Source: Kiritimatiellia bacterium (GTDB taxonomy: Bacteria; Verrucomicrobiota; Kiritimatiellia; RFP12; DVOR01). Taken from it: a DNA stretch of 64,000 nucleotides. The stretch is taken from NCBI GenBank assembly GCA_017558005.1, contig JAFYWN010000003.1, positions 1-64,000 on the forward strand. Reading direction: 5' to 3'. Numbering within the stretch: the stretch's first letter is position 1; every line of letters starts with the position of its first letter. Under the pieces are notes generated by a model. It was not told where the DNA came from, ran no database searches, and saw only the letters and a program-made list of their open reading frames with translations. Shown piece after piece: positions 1 through 13,300 of the stretch. The translations under genes were made by a program, and so were the position numbers.

Positions 1-34
1 AGCGGATTTGCTGACTTTTTGTATCTTGGCGCGC

Positions 35-50
35 CGCCCCCCGGGGGGCG
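35..50. repeat. perfect GC palindrome at the window's left edge
   Basis: A 16-bp perfect palindrome (CGCCCCCC followed by GGGGGGCG) lies 205 nt before the first gene. It could be the remains of a terminator of a gene left of the window, but it has no loop and no T-run, so its role is unknown. Confidence 0.5.
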
Positions 51-123
51 TAGGGTGATGGGTCTTCTTCTTTCCTTTTCGACACACCTTTCTCTGAGCG
101 GGTCTCTTCTTACCCCCGCGGTT

Positions 124-195
124 ATATTGTGCAATATTTAGTCACTTCTTAATCTACGATTAAGGGTTGTATTTTTTAAGAAAAAAAGATAAACT
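124..195 (+). promoter_or_regulatory. candidate promoter/operator region of the exported-protein module
   Basis: Two dyads lie upstream of the first gene: ATATTG-TG-CAATAT at 124-137 and TTAATC-TAC-GATTAA at 149-163. They are followed by a weak sigma70-like pair, TTGTAT (167-172) and TAAACT (190-195), with a 17-nt spacer. The dyads could be operators. The -35/-10 match is poor, so the promoter is tentative. Confidence 0.3.
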
Positions 196-255
196 AATAA
201 TGGTGCTGAATTTTCTATTTTTATCCGCTTTCTTCTCGTTAAAAAGGTGCAAGAA

Positions 256-3200
256 ATGAAAAAGTATACAAAACAGTGGATGACGTTGATGGCGCTCATG
301 TTATTGACAACGTCAGGTTACGCAGGTGATGCGGAAGCGCGCGAAATGCGTTATTCGTATAGTGCGACGCGTGGGGCATGGCCCGCAAGCGAAACGCCTG
401 AAGAACAGGCGACCCCGCGTTACATCGAGACGCCGCCCGCATTGACCGATTTGAACACCCTCGAAGGGATGAAGGCAACGATTGCGGATTCGAACAATTC
501 GAAGAAGTATATCGCGGTGCTCTTCACGGGTTGGGACTGGTGTGAACGCGGTAGCCAATTGCTCGTCGAGTGGCGTAAGGGCATCGGTGACAAGTTTGTA
601 ACGACGGTTTACGATTGGCCCGAGACCGATTACATCATCACCGAAGGCGAAAACCAGGGTGTGAACGTTTCGGCGCGTTCACGTGAGAATGCCTACGCTG
701 GCACCTTGCATCCGATGCCGAGCGCGTCCTCGCGCGCCCATGTGTGGCCTGCGATTGCACTTTATGATGGCGAAGGAAAACTCTTTGCCCTTGAGCGTGG
801 CGTTGAATATATGAGCCAAACCGACTTGCAGGCGTTGGTGACGAAGCTGGCTAACAATTATGAAGCCTATCTGGCCAATAAGAAGGCCATTGATGAGGTG
901 ACGGAGGAGACCTTTGCAACGGCGGCAAGTCGTGGTGACATGGGGATGCGTGTGGTGAATGGGGAGATCCAAGATGAAGGCGGTCGCACCCTTACGCTGA
1001 ACATCTACAAAGCTGCCCTTTTGGCGGACGCGTTAATTGAACTTGAAGACAATGTCTACAGTTTGCCCTTGTTGAATAGCACGGTGGCACGCAAGGTTGA
1101 TTTTGATCAGATTGCGGCATGGGACCCTCGGGACGTTTCGGGTGCCACGCGTCGTATTAAAGATAATAACCTTTTTAATACTGCGGAAAAGTATCGCGAA
1201 GATATTACGTTGAAGGAAGAACAACTCAAGGTTTCCTTGGCGGACTTGGTTGATAATACGCGCTTGATTAAGTATTCGGACAACGAATATCAGCAGGCTT
1301 TGCTCTGCGGTTTTAACCTCTATAAGACCATTGAGGATAATAAGAAGAATAAGGATGATCGAGACTACACCACAGCAGAGGTCTATGCACGTCGCGCCAT
1401 TGCGGTGAATCCTGCCTCCTTCTGGGGTGAGGGTGCACGTGGCCGTTTGCGCATGTTGACGGGCAAGGGGCCAGTGACGCTCGGTTTCGGTTGGACTTCC
1501 CACAACCTGGCCCAACCTTCGGCGGTCATGGGTACCGATAACGCAGGTACCATTGATGCGGCGACGATTGTCAAACAAGATGCACTCTCGTTCAGTGACG
1601 AACAGGGTTTTAAGTGGGTCATGCGTTATGGCAACGACTTCTATCTCCGCGATAAGGGGTGGTACAACCTCAAGATGGAGGTGACGGATGGCGCAGCGTT
1701 GCTTATTGACTCCATCAAGATTTATAAGGGAACGGCGAATCTGGATGACCCCACGCAGGGAACGCTTCTCTTTGATGGTCGCGAGGTAACGAATCGTGCA
1801 CCGACTAATGGTGACGATATGGCCTCCTTTAGCGTGGCGAACCTCGGTTCCGCCCTTTCGAAGGGTGGGAAGGTGTTGAGCGCGACCTTCTATTGGCCAG
1901 AGGATACGAACAAGACCTTCCCCTTGCACGAAAAGGATTGGAGCGGGAGCGATAAGCCGAAGTACAACGATGTGGCAATCGTGATTACAGGTCTTAAGAC
2001 AGGCCTTTCGTCGGGTAAGTTTACGGTGAACCCCGTACAGACGGCGACCGCGGTAACCGCACCGAATGCAACGCAGATTGTGATTGATGGTTCAACGATG
2101 GAGCTATCGAACGTCTTGAATGAGCAACGCAAGGTGATTGATGCTAAGATGCCTGCCCAAACGCAAGATGGTACCGCGGTGGCGAATGCCGTAGAGGCGT
2201 TGTTGACAGGCGATACGCGTGACGAAGCTTACATTACGGCATTGACGCGTGCGATGCTCTTCTACGAATATGAATCTGACAAGGGTTATGCTGGCAAGCT
2301 CTCTGAAGTGGCGGCAACGGATCAGTATGGCGTGGATGTGCTGAATGCGGTTATGAAGGATCGCACGTGGTTGACGGATCTCTTGATTTCGGGTCCTTGC
2401 GGCAATGAAGTGGGAACGCGTGCCGGCGGTTCGCGTGGACAGCCTGGCGATTTGTTGCACCGTTTGGCACTCTTGTGGCGCGTGGATAAGATTTATACGG
2501 CGACCTATCCTGAAACACGTCGCGGTAAGATGGAGGCGGACGCAGGGCAGGAGGGTTACGACCCCTTGATTCGCCGTATGGCAACGGTGGGGGCGCTTAA
2601 TGCGGCGCCGATTGAAAATGGCAACTTGGGGCAGACGCACTGGGTCTATCGCGAACAGTTGGACCGTGGCGTAATGCACGGTGACTTCTTTACGCAGTCG
2701 GCAGCACAGATGCGTCTGGCGTTGAACCCGCAGGCGTGCCACGTTTTGGATGTGCGTCACGCGGTGACGACTGGTAGCACGCGTGTGGATCAGATTAATG
2801 GTACCGCGTGGCAGTCGAGTTATCTCTTGAAGAACTTCTTTGGTGACTCGATCTTCGGTAGCGACTACTTTAAGGCATGGGAAACCTCGGTGGTTCCCAA
2901 TACGTCATTAGGGCGTGAGATTGGCGCGGTGTGCGGTGGTATTTCGCACTATGGCATGCTCGCAGCAATTGCGACGGGACGCCGTTCGGTCACGGGTGGT
3001 CAACCGGGTCACTGCGCGGCAACGCATCGTTCCTTTGATGGCACCATCTGGGAAATTGACTCCAATGTGGGTTCGCCGACCGGTAGCCACTTCCCCTTGT
3101 GGAAAAACTACACCTACTACACCTTTGAATATTACGATGATATGTGGGATGACCCACGCACGTTGATTGGTTACTACTTGATGTGGTCGGCGCGTCTGCG

Positions 3201-4353
3201 TGCTTTGACCTATGGCGAGACCGATCCTGGCGTAGAGGCCTTGTATCATCGTGCTGTGACCTACGCACCGCTCTGTTATCAAGCGATTTTGGACTATCGC
3301 GACTTCATTCAGCGCAATTATCCGAACGATGCCGACCGTTGGTTGGTGTGGGCTGAGGCGGTGACCAATGGCATGTGGCGTTATCCGTCGTTGGGATGGA
3401 CGCTCTTGAACAACAATCTCGTGGCACCCTTGAAGGCTCAGTATGGTGAGTTGGGCGCGTTGGCGGCCTTTAAGCAGTTGCATGCACGTATGCATGATTC
3501 GAATCGTAAGACGCGTGAGGCCTACAACTACATTCAGTATGTGATTGAACCGCAGACCGGTTACTTCAACGAAACCAATATGATTTCGCTCGCGGCGACG
3601 GCGTTGGACGCACGCTATGGTACGCCCCGTTTCAACAACTTGGTTAATTGGGGCAATAGTTACTACGCGACGGGTTCGTCGGCTACGACCTATCAAACGA
3701 TGTTGCAGTCGGTCTATGAAGCCAATGGCAACCCGTTGGGTGTGAAGGCAACCTGTTTGGAAGCATTAATGGATGCCTCCAAGAGCGGCAACTTGGCTTC
3801 ATTCAATGAAATGAGCACACTCTACGTCAACCTCTTCCAGAACACTGAGAACACTGACTATCCAATCCTCTCCGAAGAAGAGGCGCCGTATGACTATCCG
3901 ATGGTCTCGGCAGATGGTTTGGTGACCTTAAGCTCCTATCCCGACTTGAATCTCACGGGTACGGTGGATGAATTGCACGCTTCGGCTCAGGATTTCTGTC
4001 ACGCGAAGTGCGTGATTGACAATGCTGCATTCGGTACCTATAGCGTGGCGACCCAACCCCAGATCGATGACCCATGGGTTATGGTGCAGCTCCCCGGTGA
4101 TGCAGAAATCTTTGGCGTCATTGTGCAGAATGGCGAAGGTTCCTTGCCGTTGGTGGTGGAAATCTCGGCAGATGCGCAGAGCTGGACGACCCTCGTGGCA
4201 GGGCGAACGGTGGGCGCTGGTGAGAAGTTGAATGTGACCTTCAATGGTTCGACGATCTCGAAGTATGTGCGTGTGCGTTATCCGAACACCACGGGTGGTG
4301 AAGTCCGCTTGAAGTTGAATAAGCTTCAAGTCTTTGCCAAGAAGCGTTATTAA
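256..4353 (+). CDS. exported transglutaminase-like protein with thioredoxin-like and discoidin-like domains
   Basis: Predicted 1365-residue secreted or envelope protein. ATG 256 is preferred over an in-frame GTG at 247 because AAAGGTG sits 6-7 nt upstream of it and a signal peptide follows directly (MKKYTKQW, hydrophobic core, cleavage near GYA-GDA). Residues ~85-200 resemble the thioredoxin-like domains with an FTGxDWC motif seen in planctomycete/verrucomicrobial proteins (here FTGWDWC), but with a single Cys, so redox activity is doubtful. The central region contains a transglutaminase-like core with a plausible triad: Cys893 (GAVCGGISHYG), His919 (QPGHCAA) and Asp935 (WEIDSN). The last ~145 residues look like a discoidin/F5-8C carbohydrate-binding domain. 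The giant repeat-protein gene starts 20 nt downstream, so the two are probably co-transcribed. Whether the enzyme acts as a cross-linker, protease or amidase cannot be told from sequence. Confidence 0.65.
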   Translation: MKKYTKQWMTLMALMLLTTSGYAGDAEAREMRYSYSATRGAWPASETPEEQATPRYIETPPALTDLNTLEGMKATIADSNNSKKYIAVLFTGWDWCERGSQLLVEWRKGIGDKFVTTVYDWPETDYIITEGENQGVNVSARSRENAYAGTLHPMPSASSRAHVWPAIALYDGEGKLFALERGVEYMSQTDLQALVTKLANNYEAYLANKKAIDEVTEETFATAASRGDMGMRVVNGEIQDEGGRTLTLNIYKAALLADALIELEDNVYSLPLLNSTVARKVDFDQIAAWDPRDVSGATRRIKDNNLFNTAEKYREDITLKEEQLKVSLADLVDNTRLIKYSDNEYQQALLCGFNLYKTIEDNKKNKDDRDYTTAEVYARRAIAVNPASFWGEGARGRLRMLTGKGPVTLGFGWTSHNLAQPSAVMGTDNAGTIDAATIVKQDALSFSDEQGFKWVMRYGNDFYLRDKGWYNLKMEVTDGAALLIDSIKIYKGTANLDDPTQGTLLFDGREVTNRAPTNGDDMASFSVANLGSALSKGGKVLSATFYWPEDTNKTFPLHEKDWSGSDKPKYNDVAIVITGLKTGLSSGKFTVNPVQTATAVTAPNATQIVIDGSTMELSNVLNEQRKVIDAKMPAQTQDGTAVANAVEALLTGDTRDEAYITALTRAMLFYEYESDKGYAGKLSEVAATDQYGVDVLNAVMKDRTWLTDLLISGPCGNEVGTRAGGSRGQPGDLLHRLALLWRVDKIYTATYPETRRGKMEADAGQEGYDPLIRRMATVGALNAAPIENGNLGQTHWVYREQLDRGVMHGDFFTQSAAQMRLALNPQACHVLDVRHAVTTGSTRVDQINGTAWQSSYLLKNFFGDSIFGSDYFKAWETSVVPNTSLGREIGAVCGGISHYGMLAAIATGRRSVTGGQPGHCAATHRSFDGTIWEIDSNVGSPTGSHFPLWKNYTYYTFEYYDDMWDDPRTLIGYYLMWSARLRALTYGETDPGVEALYHRAVTYAPLCYQAILDYRDFIQRNYPNDADRWLVWAEAVTNGMWRYPSLGWTLLNNNLVAPLKAQYGELGALAAFKQLHARMHDSNRKTREAYNYIQYVIEPQTGYFNETNMISLAATALDARYGTPRFNNLVNWGNSYYATGSSATTYQTMLQSVYEANGNPLGVKATCLEALMDASKSGNLASFNEMSTLYVNLFQNTENTDYPILSEEEAPYDYPMVSADGLVTLSSYPDLNLTGTVDELHASAQDFCHAKCVIDNAAFGTYSVATQPQIDDPWVMVQLPGDAEIFGVIVQNGEGSLPLVVEISADAQSWTTLVAGRTVGAGEKLNVTFNGSTISKYVRVRYPNTTGGEVRLKLNKLQVFAKKRY

Positions 4354-4373
4354 GAGCGAAAGGAGGAAAAACC

Positions 4374-7300
4374 ATGAAAACGATTCAGTTCTTCGCCCTC
4401 TTCGCAGCGCTTGCTTGCGCGACCGCCTCGCTCTCTGCCACTACCTTGCAGAGCCTTGTGACGAACGAACACAAGGACGGCGATGTGATCGTGGTGCCCA
4501 ATGGTACCTATGAACCCTCGAATTTAATTAACGAAACGCGTCACTTGACCTTCCGTGCAGAAACGGATGGGGGCGTGATTATTGATGGTGGCAATACCGC
4601 ACGTTGCGTTGACCTCTCCGATGCGATTACGTTGGAAGGCTTTGTGCTCCAGAATGGTAAGGCTGACCAAGGCGGCGGTGTGCGCGGAGGTACGATTATT
4701 CGCACCACGGTGCAAAGTTGTTCGGCAACCTTTGGTGGCGGTTCGTACAAGACCCATGCGCGAGCCTCGATTTACAAGGGCAATAGCGCAGCTTTCTTTG
4801 GCATGGCAGCCTATGGTGGTTCGGTCTTCTCCTGCCGCGTGGAAGGAAACACCTCGAGTGCCTATGGTGGCGGTATGGGTGCGCTCTTCGGTGTGACGGT
4901 GGCGAACACCTCGGTAACGGGCAATACCGCATTGCGCGATAATGCGGGTGTGTTGGCTTCGCCTGCGCAGAATATGGTCTATTTTGGCAACGTGGCCGAA
5001 CGTGGACTCTACGAAGGTGCACCGATGAATTCGGCGAACGCTTTGGGTTCGGAGGTGGAAAACGCCGTTTCGATTGCCGAAAAGGACATCTTTAATGATG
5101 CCGCCGCAGGGGATTATTCGCTCAATGTCAATAAGGCGACGACTCTGATTAAGGACAAGGGTGACACGTCACTCGGTGGCAATTACGATACCTTGTGGTA
5201 CGACACCGACCTCGCGGGCCGTCCGCGTATGCTCGGTCAGTCGATTGATCTCGGTCCTTATGAAATCGCAGACACCTTCACGGTCACGTGCAAGGTGGTC
5301 GGTGTGGGTTCGGTCACCATCTCACCGAACTTCATTCAGGAAGGCGACCCTGTGACATTGACCGCAACGGCCGATGCAACCTATCCGCGTGACTTTATCG
5401 GTTTCTATGTGAATGGTGAGTTGATTGCTACGGAAACGACCTGTACCTACAAGCCTGTGAAGAGCGATAAGATTGAAGCACGCTTCGCAGGTCTCTCGGC
5501 AACGACTGCCAATCTCTCGACGGTGTTGGGTCAGTTGCACCCCACCATTCGTGAAGAAGTGACACTCGCTGATGGCGCTTACACGATCTCTGGTTTGACG
5601 AAAGCCGTGGCTTTCGTTGGTACGTCGATTGAAAACACGACGATTACTCTCTCGGATGATTGCCAGGGCTCCTTCTTCATCAATGCCACGGTGACGGGTA
5701 AGGCTTCGAACGCCACCTTGCACCGTTCGTTGGCTTCGGGCCTCTCGGGTTCTAACTTGACGCTCACTTCGTCGGTGATTGCCTCGAACTGTGGCGCAAT
5801 GACGGGTACGGCTGTCAATGTGACGGCTTACACCACAATGCCTGCAGGGTTGACCGCAACCGATTGCGTGACCTTGAATGCCACGACCAATACGGTGGTT
5901 GGCGCAATTCTTCCGAAGAATGATGCGAATATTGACGCAGGGAAGGGGAATAGCTCGGTTACGCCTTATGACAATTTGGATATCGCGGGTCGTCCGCGTA
6001 AGATGGGTTTTGCGATTGACCGCGGCGCTCATGAATGCCATTACATTACCTTGACTGTTGAAGCGGAAGGTTATTACACTGCGTTGACGCCTGCAGTGGG
6101 TACCTATGATGTCTTGACGGGTGATGTGATGACCTTTGGCGGTGAATCGCCGCGTACCTTTAAGGGTTGGACGCTCGCAGATGGCACGCTCGTTTCTGCT
6201 AACGTGACCTCGACATACGTTGTGCCGGAAATGAATGCGACCTTGAAGGCGACCTTCGCTGGCTTTGAAATGCAGCCGGGTGATACGGTGCCTGAAGGCA
6301 CAACGGCCGCAGATACGATTGTGCTCGCTGAAGGTACCTACACGCAGACCTTTAATACGACCGCAAAGATTGTCGGTACGGGCAAGCAGAATGAAGTGAT
6401 CCTCAGCGGTACGATCACGGGCGCAACCTTGGAGGCCGTGACGCTTCAGGGCGCAACGCTCTCGAATGTGACCTTGAACCGCACCTATGTGAATGGTGGC
6501 ACGATTACCAATGGTACGGTCTATAACTCCATTTTGGTAAATGTATCCTCCGCTACGGGTACGTATATCAACAATACCACGGTGAATACGACGTTGCCTA
6601 ATACGGCAATTAACACCCGTGCATTGAATGCAACAGTAGATGATTACACCCCGCCTCAGGAAGAGGCTGATAATGGAGAAGCGATTTCTGTAGCGTTGGG
6701 CGACTATGACTACTATGGCAATCCGCGTGTTAACAATTCCACGATTGATAAGGGTGCAGTGGAATATGTGTGGGCACCTTACGTTGTGACGATTAATGTC
6801 GTTGGCCAGGGTTTGGTTTCTTCGCGTGGCGCCGTTGAGGTCGTGCGTGGTGCAACGCTTTACTTCACCGTTTCGGAAGACCCGAAGCATCCTCGTGGTG
6901 CGGCAGTGGTTGAGCATGCACAATGGGTCTCGGAAGGTCTCTATCGAGTGGATCCAAAGGCCGATATGACCGTGACGGTGACCTTCCCGGGCTTAACGGT
7001 TGGGGCAGATAGTCAGTATGCCGATATCACTGCGGCGATTGCCGAAGCGCAGGATGGTGAAACCATTACGGTGGCACCGGGTACCTATGGTGCTGTGGAT
7101 GTGAAGGGTAAGCGTCTCAAGCTTGTGGCCGCTTCGTCTAATCCATATGACACCATCATTGATGCGCAGGGTTTGACCCGTGCAGTCAAATTGGCTGACG
7201 GCGCAGAAATCATTGGCTTCACCATTCAGAATGGCCTCTCCAACGAAGGTGCCGGCGTCTATGGCGGTACGGTTCGCCGCAGCGTCATTCGTAGGAACAC

Positions 7301-10300
7301 CTTGACGTACAACGGTTTCGGTGCCGGCGTCTCCAAGGTCTTTGCCGAATCGTGTTTGATCGTGGATAACGGTTCAACCGCGGTGGAACGTTCCAACGGT
7401 GGTGGTGCCGCGAATGCTGACCTCTTGAACTGCACCGTGGTTCGCAACGTGGCAGACAAGGGCGCAGGGCTCTATGATTGTACGGCAAAGAATGCTGTAA
7501 TTGCCCTCAATGTGGATTTGACGGGCGCCTCTTCGGATTGGACTGGCGACTCGGTGGAACCCGACCCGACGGATTGTTGCACGCCCACCACAGGTGGCGT
7601 TGCTGTAGATGCCGCCAATCTCTTTGTGGATGCGGCAAATAATGATTGGCGTCTCCGTGAAGGAATTGCTTGCGTTGATGCGGGTAAAGAAGATGAACGT
7701 TTGAGCGCAACCGACTTGATGGGCGCGGAGCGTATCTATGGTACTGCGCTTGATATGGGTGCACTTGAATGGAATGCCCCTGATCGCAAGGTGAAGATTA
7801 GCTTGCAGGGTCGTGGTATTGCGACGGTCTCCTACACGAAGAATAGCGAGACAATCTCCAAAACGGTAACGTGGGGCACAACGGACGTTTTGAGTGTGCC
7901 GCACGGTACCGACACCTTGACGTTGACCTGGCGTGAGGATTCCTCAACGACCGTAAGCCGTTCGTTGGCAGGTGTGATGGCCGATGGTGTGCTGATTGCG
8001 GGTTCGACCGCTGCAGCAAATGGCGCCTTTGGTTGGACCTTGGCAACACGTGACTCGGTGAACGTGGACTTGGTCTTTGTGGCAGAAGATTTGCATGTGA
8101 ATACCAATGAAACGCTTACCAACGCATTAGCCTCGGCGATTGCGGGAGAAACGATTCGTGTTGCTTCGGGTGAGTACACAACAGCCATTACGGTTGGTGA
8201 AAGGATTACCGTGGATGGCGGCAAGGAAGCAACGCTTGCGGGCGGAGTGACACTTGCAAAGGGCGCCGTTTTGAAGAATCTCACGGTGACGACAACAGGG
8301 GTTGTGGGCCCTGAAACGGGTTCCGCTACCTTGCAGCACTGCGTGGTGACAGAGGTGAATGGCACAGCTGTTGAACGCAATGTAATCGTGAAGACCTGCT
8401 TGATTCATAACAATACGGGTTCGGGTCTGAAGGATGCGACAGCGTATCTCTCAACCATCGCTGCCAACCAGGGCGAGGGGGTGACGGGCGCATCCAAGCT
8501 CTACGGTTCGATTGTCTGGGGCAATAGCACGGATGTCACCTCCTCGGTAGAGGTGGTTGATTCCTATGTGGGTGGTAATCCGCGCTTTATCTTGCCGGCA
8601 CCCGATGGGGAGAACTATGCCCTCATGTCCTCTTCGCCAGCGATTGACGTGGCGAAGATGGCGCAGTGGGAAGGTTTTACAGATGCTGACCGTGCGTTGA
8701 CGGACTTGGCTGGCAATCCGCGTCCGCGTTTGACGGGTTTTGATGCGGGTGCGTATGAATTGCAGATCGATGCCACCATGGACACCCTTTGGACGTGGTA
8801 TGGTACGGATTACACCATGGACGGAACGGTGAGTGGCGCGTATTGGCGTCAGATGGCCTACGGCGCACCGCGTTCGGTGCCGGCGGGTGAAGATGCACGC
8901 ATTACCGATCGCGCAGGTTACACCTCTGCAACGCTGAAGGTTGATGGCGATAGTTCGTTTGGTAATGTTGCCTTCTTGAACGCGAAGGCTGATTTGCGCA
9001 TTGAAGATGCAGGTGGCACGTGGACGATCGCTTCGCTCGCGAATAAGTCTACAGCAAGTGCTTTGACGATTGATGCTAAGCTCTATGTGGGCAGTGCGTT
9101 TTATCAAAATGGCGGTTCGTTAACCCTTGAGCCGAACGCCGCTTTCACCTTGGGCGGCCACTTCTCGGCGGTCAATATTCCGGTTAAACAGACTGGTGGC
9201 ACCTTTACGGTGGCCAGTGGTAATACCGATATGATGGGGTCGTCGACCTACCGCTTAAGCGATGGTCTCTTTAACTTTGGAACCTACTTGAACTTGCGCG
9301 ATAGTTCAGTAATGACTGTGTCTGGCGGTGAACTCTCGGGTGAGGAAATTAGTATCGCACAGACTGGAGGAACATCGTTGGTCATTTCTGGTGGTGCTGT
9401 GAATGTCACGCGTATTGAAACGGGTGATACCGCAGGTGGCCGTTGGGGTGACATCGTGCAGACGGGTGGTACGGTGACCATTACAGGTTCTGGCAGTGGT
9501 AAGCAAGCGCCACTCCATATCTCCCACTGGTCGGGTAACTCCACCTACACCTTGCGTGGTGGCGAGTTGAATGTGCCTAATGGCGAAGTCCGCTTGGGTA
9601 ATGACGGCAACGGTACCTTACGTTTGGAAGGCGGTGTCGCAAAGTTAAATACGGTCACCGTCTCTTCGGGTAAGTTCCAATTGGCAGGCGGTACGGTTGA
9701 AGCCATTGTTCCCGAGGGCACCCTTACGGCTGAAGCAGTTGAAGGAACGGTCTCAACCATTATTGCCTATCCCAAGGATGCTACAGGGGTGACTTTAAAT
9801 CTCTCAGGCACGGGTACGGTTAACTTGGCGAAGGGGTCGTATCGAACCACGTCTGCAATCACTTCTCAAAACGTGATGTTGGGTGATGGCGTTTACCTCT
9901 ATGGTTCGATTGACCACTCATCCAGTAACCAAGTCCTCACTGTGCCTGGTACGATTGAAACCATGGCACCAACGATTTATAGTGCGACCTATATCCCTGG
10001 ACGGATTGCATTTTCTTCGTTACCACCTTTAAATACAAAAACAAAGGTGTTGACCGTGTTATGTTGGGGCAAACAAGAAACGTTGCCAATAATTACAAGC
10101 GCAAATCTGACAGATGCATGGAAGAATTGTTGCTCTTTAAGCGTGGAATCTCAAACTGGAACAGATGAAGGAAAGGAAATTTTAACATCATTCACGATCT
10201 ATGTTACGCGTACGGGTGATCCTGAAGCGGGAGAAGATGTTGTTGTATCGGCGACGCCAACCATTACTGTGGACGGCAATACCACGTGGTCGGATACAAC

Positions 10301-13300
10301 GAAGTGGTCCTCGCCTTTTGTTCAAGATGGTGCAGCCATCGTGAATGCAGTCTCTTCGGGCACATTAACGATGGATGGCGCAACGATTGGCATTGGTACC
10401 TTAACGTTTAATGTGCCAGAAGGCGTTACCTTGGAAGTGGTGACGGCATTGACCGCCGCAAGCTATCCTAATGTGACAACGGTGAAAAAGACTGGTCTTG
10501 GTACGTTGAAGTGGCGTTCGTTGATTAATTATACGAACTTCGATGAAGGCGAAGGTGCCTTCATCGCCGCTGCTTCGGGACAGGGTTTTGGCGGTAAGGC
10601 CTTTGAAACGATGGCCACGCGTGTTGAGGCCTCGGTCTCCTTTGTAGACCAGACGCGTCTGAATGTAACGGTTGTTGATGATGCGGTCTTAATGCTTAAT
10701 ACGGCTTCCGTATTGGATGGTTCAATTACTTACGAACGCAAGAATAAGAATGCTTATGGATCTATTGAATCATCAAAAGCGATTACCTTTATTGGCAACT
10801 TCATTGCCCCTTCCACTGTTTCTGCGGCATTAAGTCAGCAAAATAATGGGAAGATTACGCTTGCAGGTATGACAACGTTGGATTGCGCGAACTTTATTGC
10901 GAATACGAATGTTGCCTATGCTGGACATCTTCTCTTGAAGACTACGTCTAATCAAAACAAGGGTGCTTTGACCGCAGGCTTAAAAACCTTCAATGTCGGC
11001 TCCAATGATGTCACGTTGGGTGATAAGGTTCAGGTGCTCAACAATCAGTGGCCGGATGGTGCAATGAAGATCGGGTCGGGTACATTAACCTTCCCGAAGG
11101 GTTATGGTTTGGCAGGCACCGCGGTCTTCTCGGGGCCAGTAACCTTTAATGAATCCCTGACGACCACGGGGGCCTTGCACTTCAAGTCGGATGCGGTGGT
11201 GACGATTCCCTATGGTTGCACCTTAACCGCTGCCGATGAAATTCGTGTCGAACCCGGTGCACGCTTTGTGATTGTCAATCCAGAAGGTTATTTGACCGCA
11301 AGTGCAACCATCCCGCTCTTAAGATCGACCAAGACCGCTGGTTTACGTGTTGACCAATTGGCGACTGTGGCGGTTGCATGGGCTTCGGCGTCAAGTGATT
11401 TAGCTGTTTCGAATCCAATTGCCTCCTTGAATGGTGATACGTTACAGTACACAATTACGTTGTCGTCTTTGAAGACATGGTCGGGGGCTAGCACTAATAA
11501 TTCTTCGGATTGGTCTGATTCAAGCAACTGGACTGGAACAGGCGATGTAGCGTATTTCACGAGTTCGCCGTCTCAGAAAACCGTCACTTTGACACAGTCG
11601 GTTGCGCCTTCGCGAATGACGATTAAGTCGGGTGCTTACACCTTTACGGGTAATTATGCCTTTGAAGGTAAGCCGGATGTGACGCAGTATGAAGATTCGG
11701 GTATGAACCCTGGCGCAACTTGGTGCACCTTCTTCTCGCGTGGTTCGTACATGCTCCATGCGGGGGCTACGGCGAAGTTAGCCCTAAACGATTGGACTTA
11801 TAACGGTTCTTTCATGGGGCCTGGTAATGTAATTGTCTCTGAAGGGCGCTTTGCCTTGGGGGCCGCTTCGACTGCCTTTGTGGGCAATATGACCGTTGAA
11901 TCGGGTGCCACCTTGCGCCTCTGCAACGCTGCTGCGCTTTACAATGCGTCGGTGACGGTGAAGGGGACACTTGCAGTTGAAACGTCCACCTCGGTTGCCT
12001 CCGTGGCTTCTGACGCGGGTACCCTTTTGATGTCCAAGGATGCACCGTTGGAGGTTCGTCAATCGTTGACAGGGAATACCCTTTCTATTCAGGTGACGGA
12101 TATCACTGAAGTAGGGGATTGGACGTTGTTGACCTATCCCGCAACAACGAGCACAACGTTTGAATTGGTGGACGCTACGCGCGGTGCTTATTTGGTGGCC
12201 GCCTTGAAGCGCACCGAGACGGCATTGATGCTTGTGGTACGTTCGTCTGAAGATATTGAATGGACGGGAACGAAGACCGTTGATGGCGTCACAACCGATG
12301 TGTGGAAGGTGAATGGTGCAGCGGTTGATGTGATGGATCCCACTCAGAAGAATCTCTTCTTTAATGACGTGGAAGGCGTCGCAACGGCTTCTGTTGCGTT
12401 GCCTGCTGAACCGCGTTCGCTCACGGTGACGGCTCAAACCACCCGTTACACCCTCTCGGGCACGCTTACGAATGCGCCTATTACGGTTGCGAATGGTGCA
12501 GAAGTTACCCTTGCAACCTCTGTTGCTAAGCCGACCTCGGTGTCGAACGAAGGTGTTATTATAGTCACGGATACCTTGGATCTGACGCAGGCATCACTTG
12601 CTGGCTTTGGTCGCTATATCGTAGGTGCTGGCGGTGTGATTCGCGTGGGTGCGCAAGCTTTGGCTGAATCCACTGCAACCTTCGTTCGCAACGGAGGCCA
12701 AATCATTGTGGTGACGGAGGGTGACTTCTCCTTGCCTGAAAACCGCATCCCAACGGAAAACGGCACCTTTGTCAAGGAGGGTGATGGAACGCTTTATGTC
12801 GCTCCTGCGGCCTTGACACAACCCGTTGAAGTGCATGCCGGTACACTCGCTCCGACAGGCGCAATGGCCTTGAAGGCGCGTTACTTCAAGTTTGAAGCAC
12901 TTGAACGTTTTAACACCTCCTTAGGCAACAATGTTGCAACGAGTTTGGCTGATTTCACGATGATGTTGAATGGCCAGAAACTCGTGTGGCCCAATAGCAC
13001 TGAAGACGCCTTCGTGCGTTTTGACTCGGGTTCAACGCATACCATCTTGATTGGTATTGAGAATGATGAACAGAAGTACGTGAGTGCAACGGGTAAACTC
13101 ACCGACCTTCTTGACCATAACCCCTCAACAGAATTGATTTGGGGTGAATGGCATGCATTCTATTGCGCAGGTGGAGCGCATCAGCGTAACTACTTCGTCA
13201 TTGACGCAGGTGAAGATGGGCTGTTATTCACCGGGTATAATGTTGCAGTACCATCTTCCTTGTTGTCCTTCTTCAAGAAGTGGACCGTTGCTGCAGCGAA

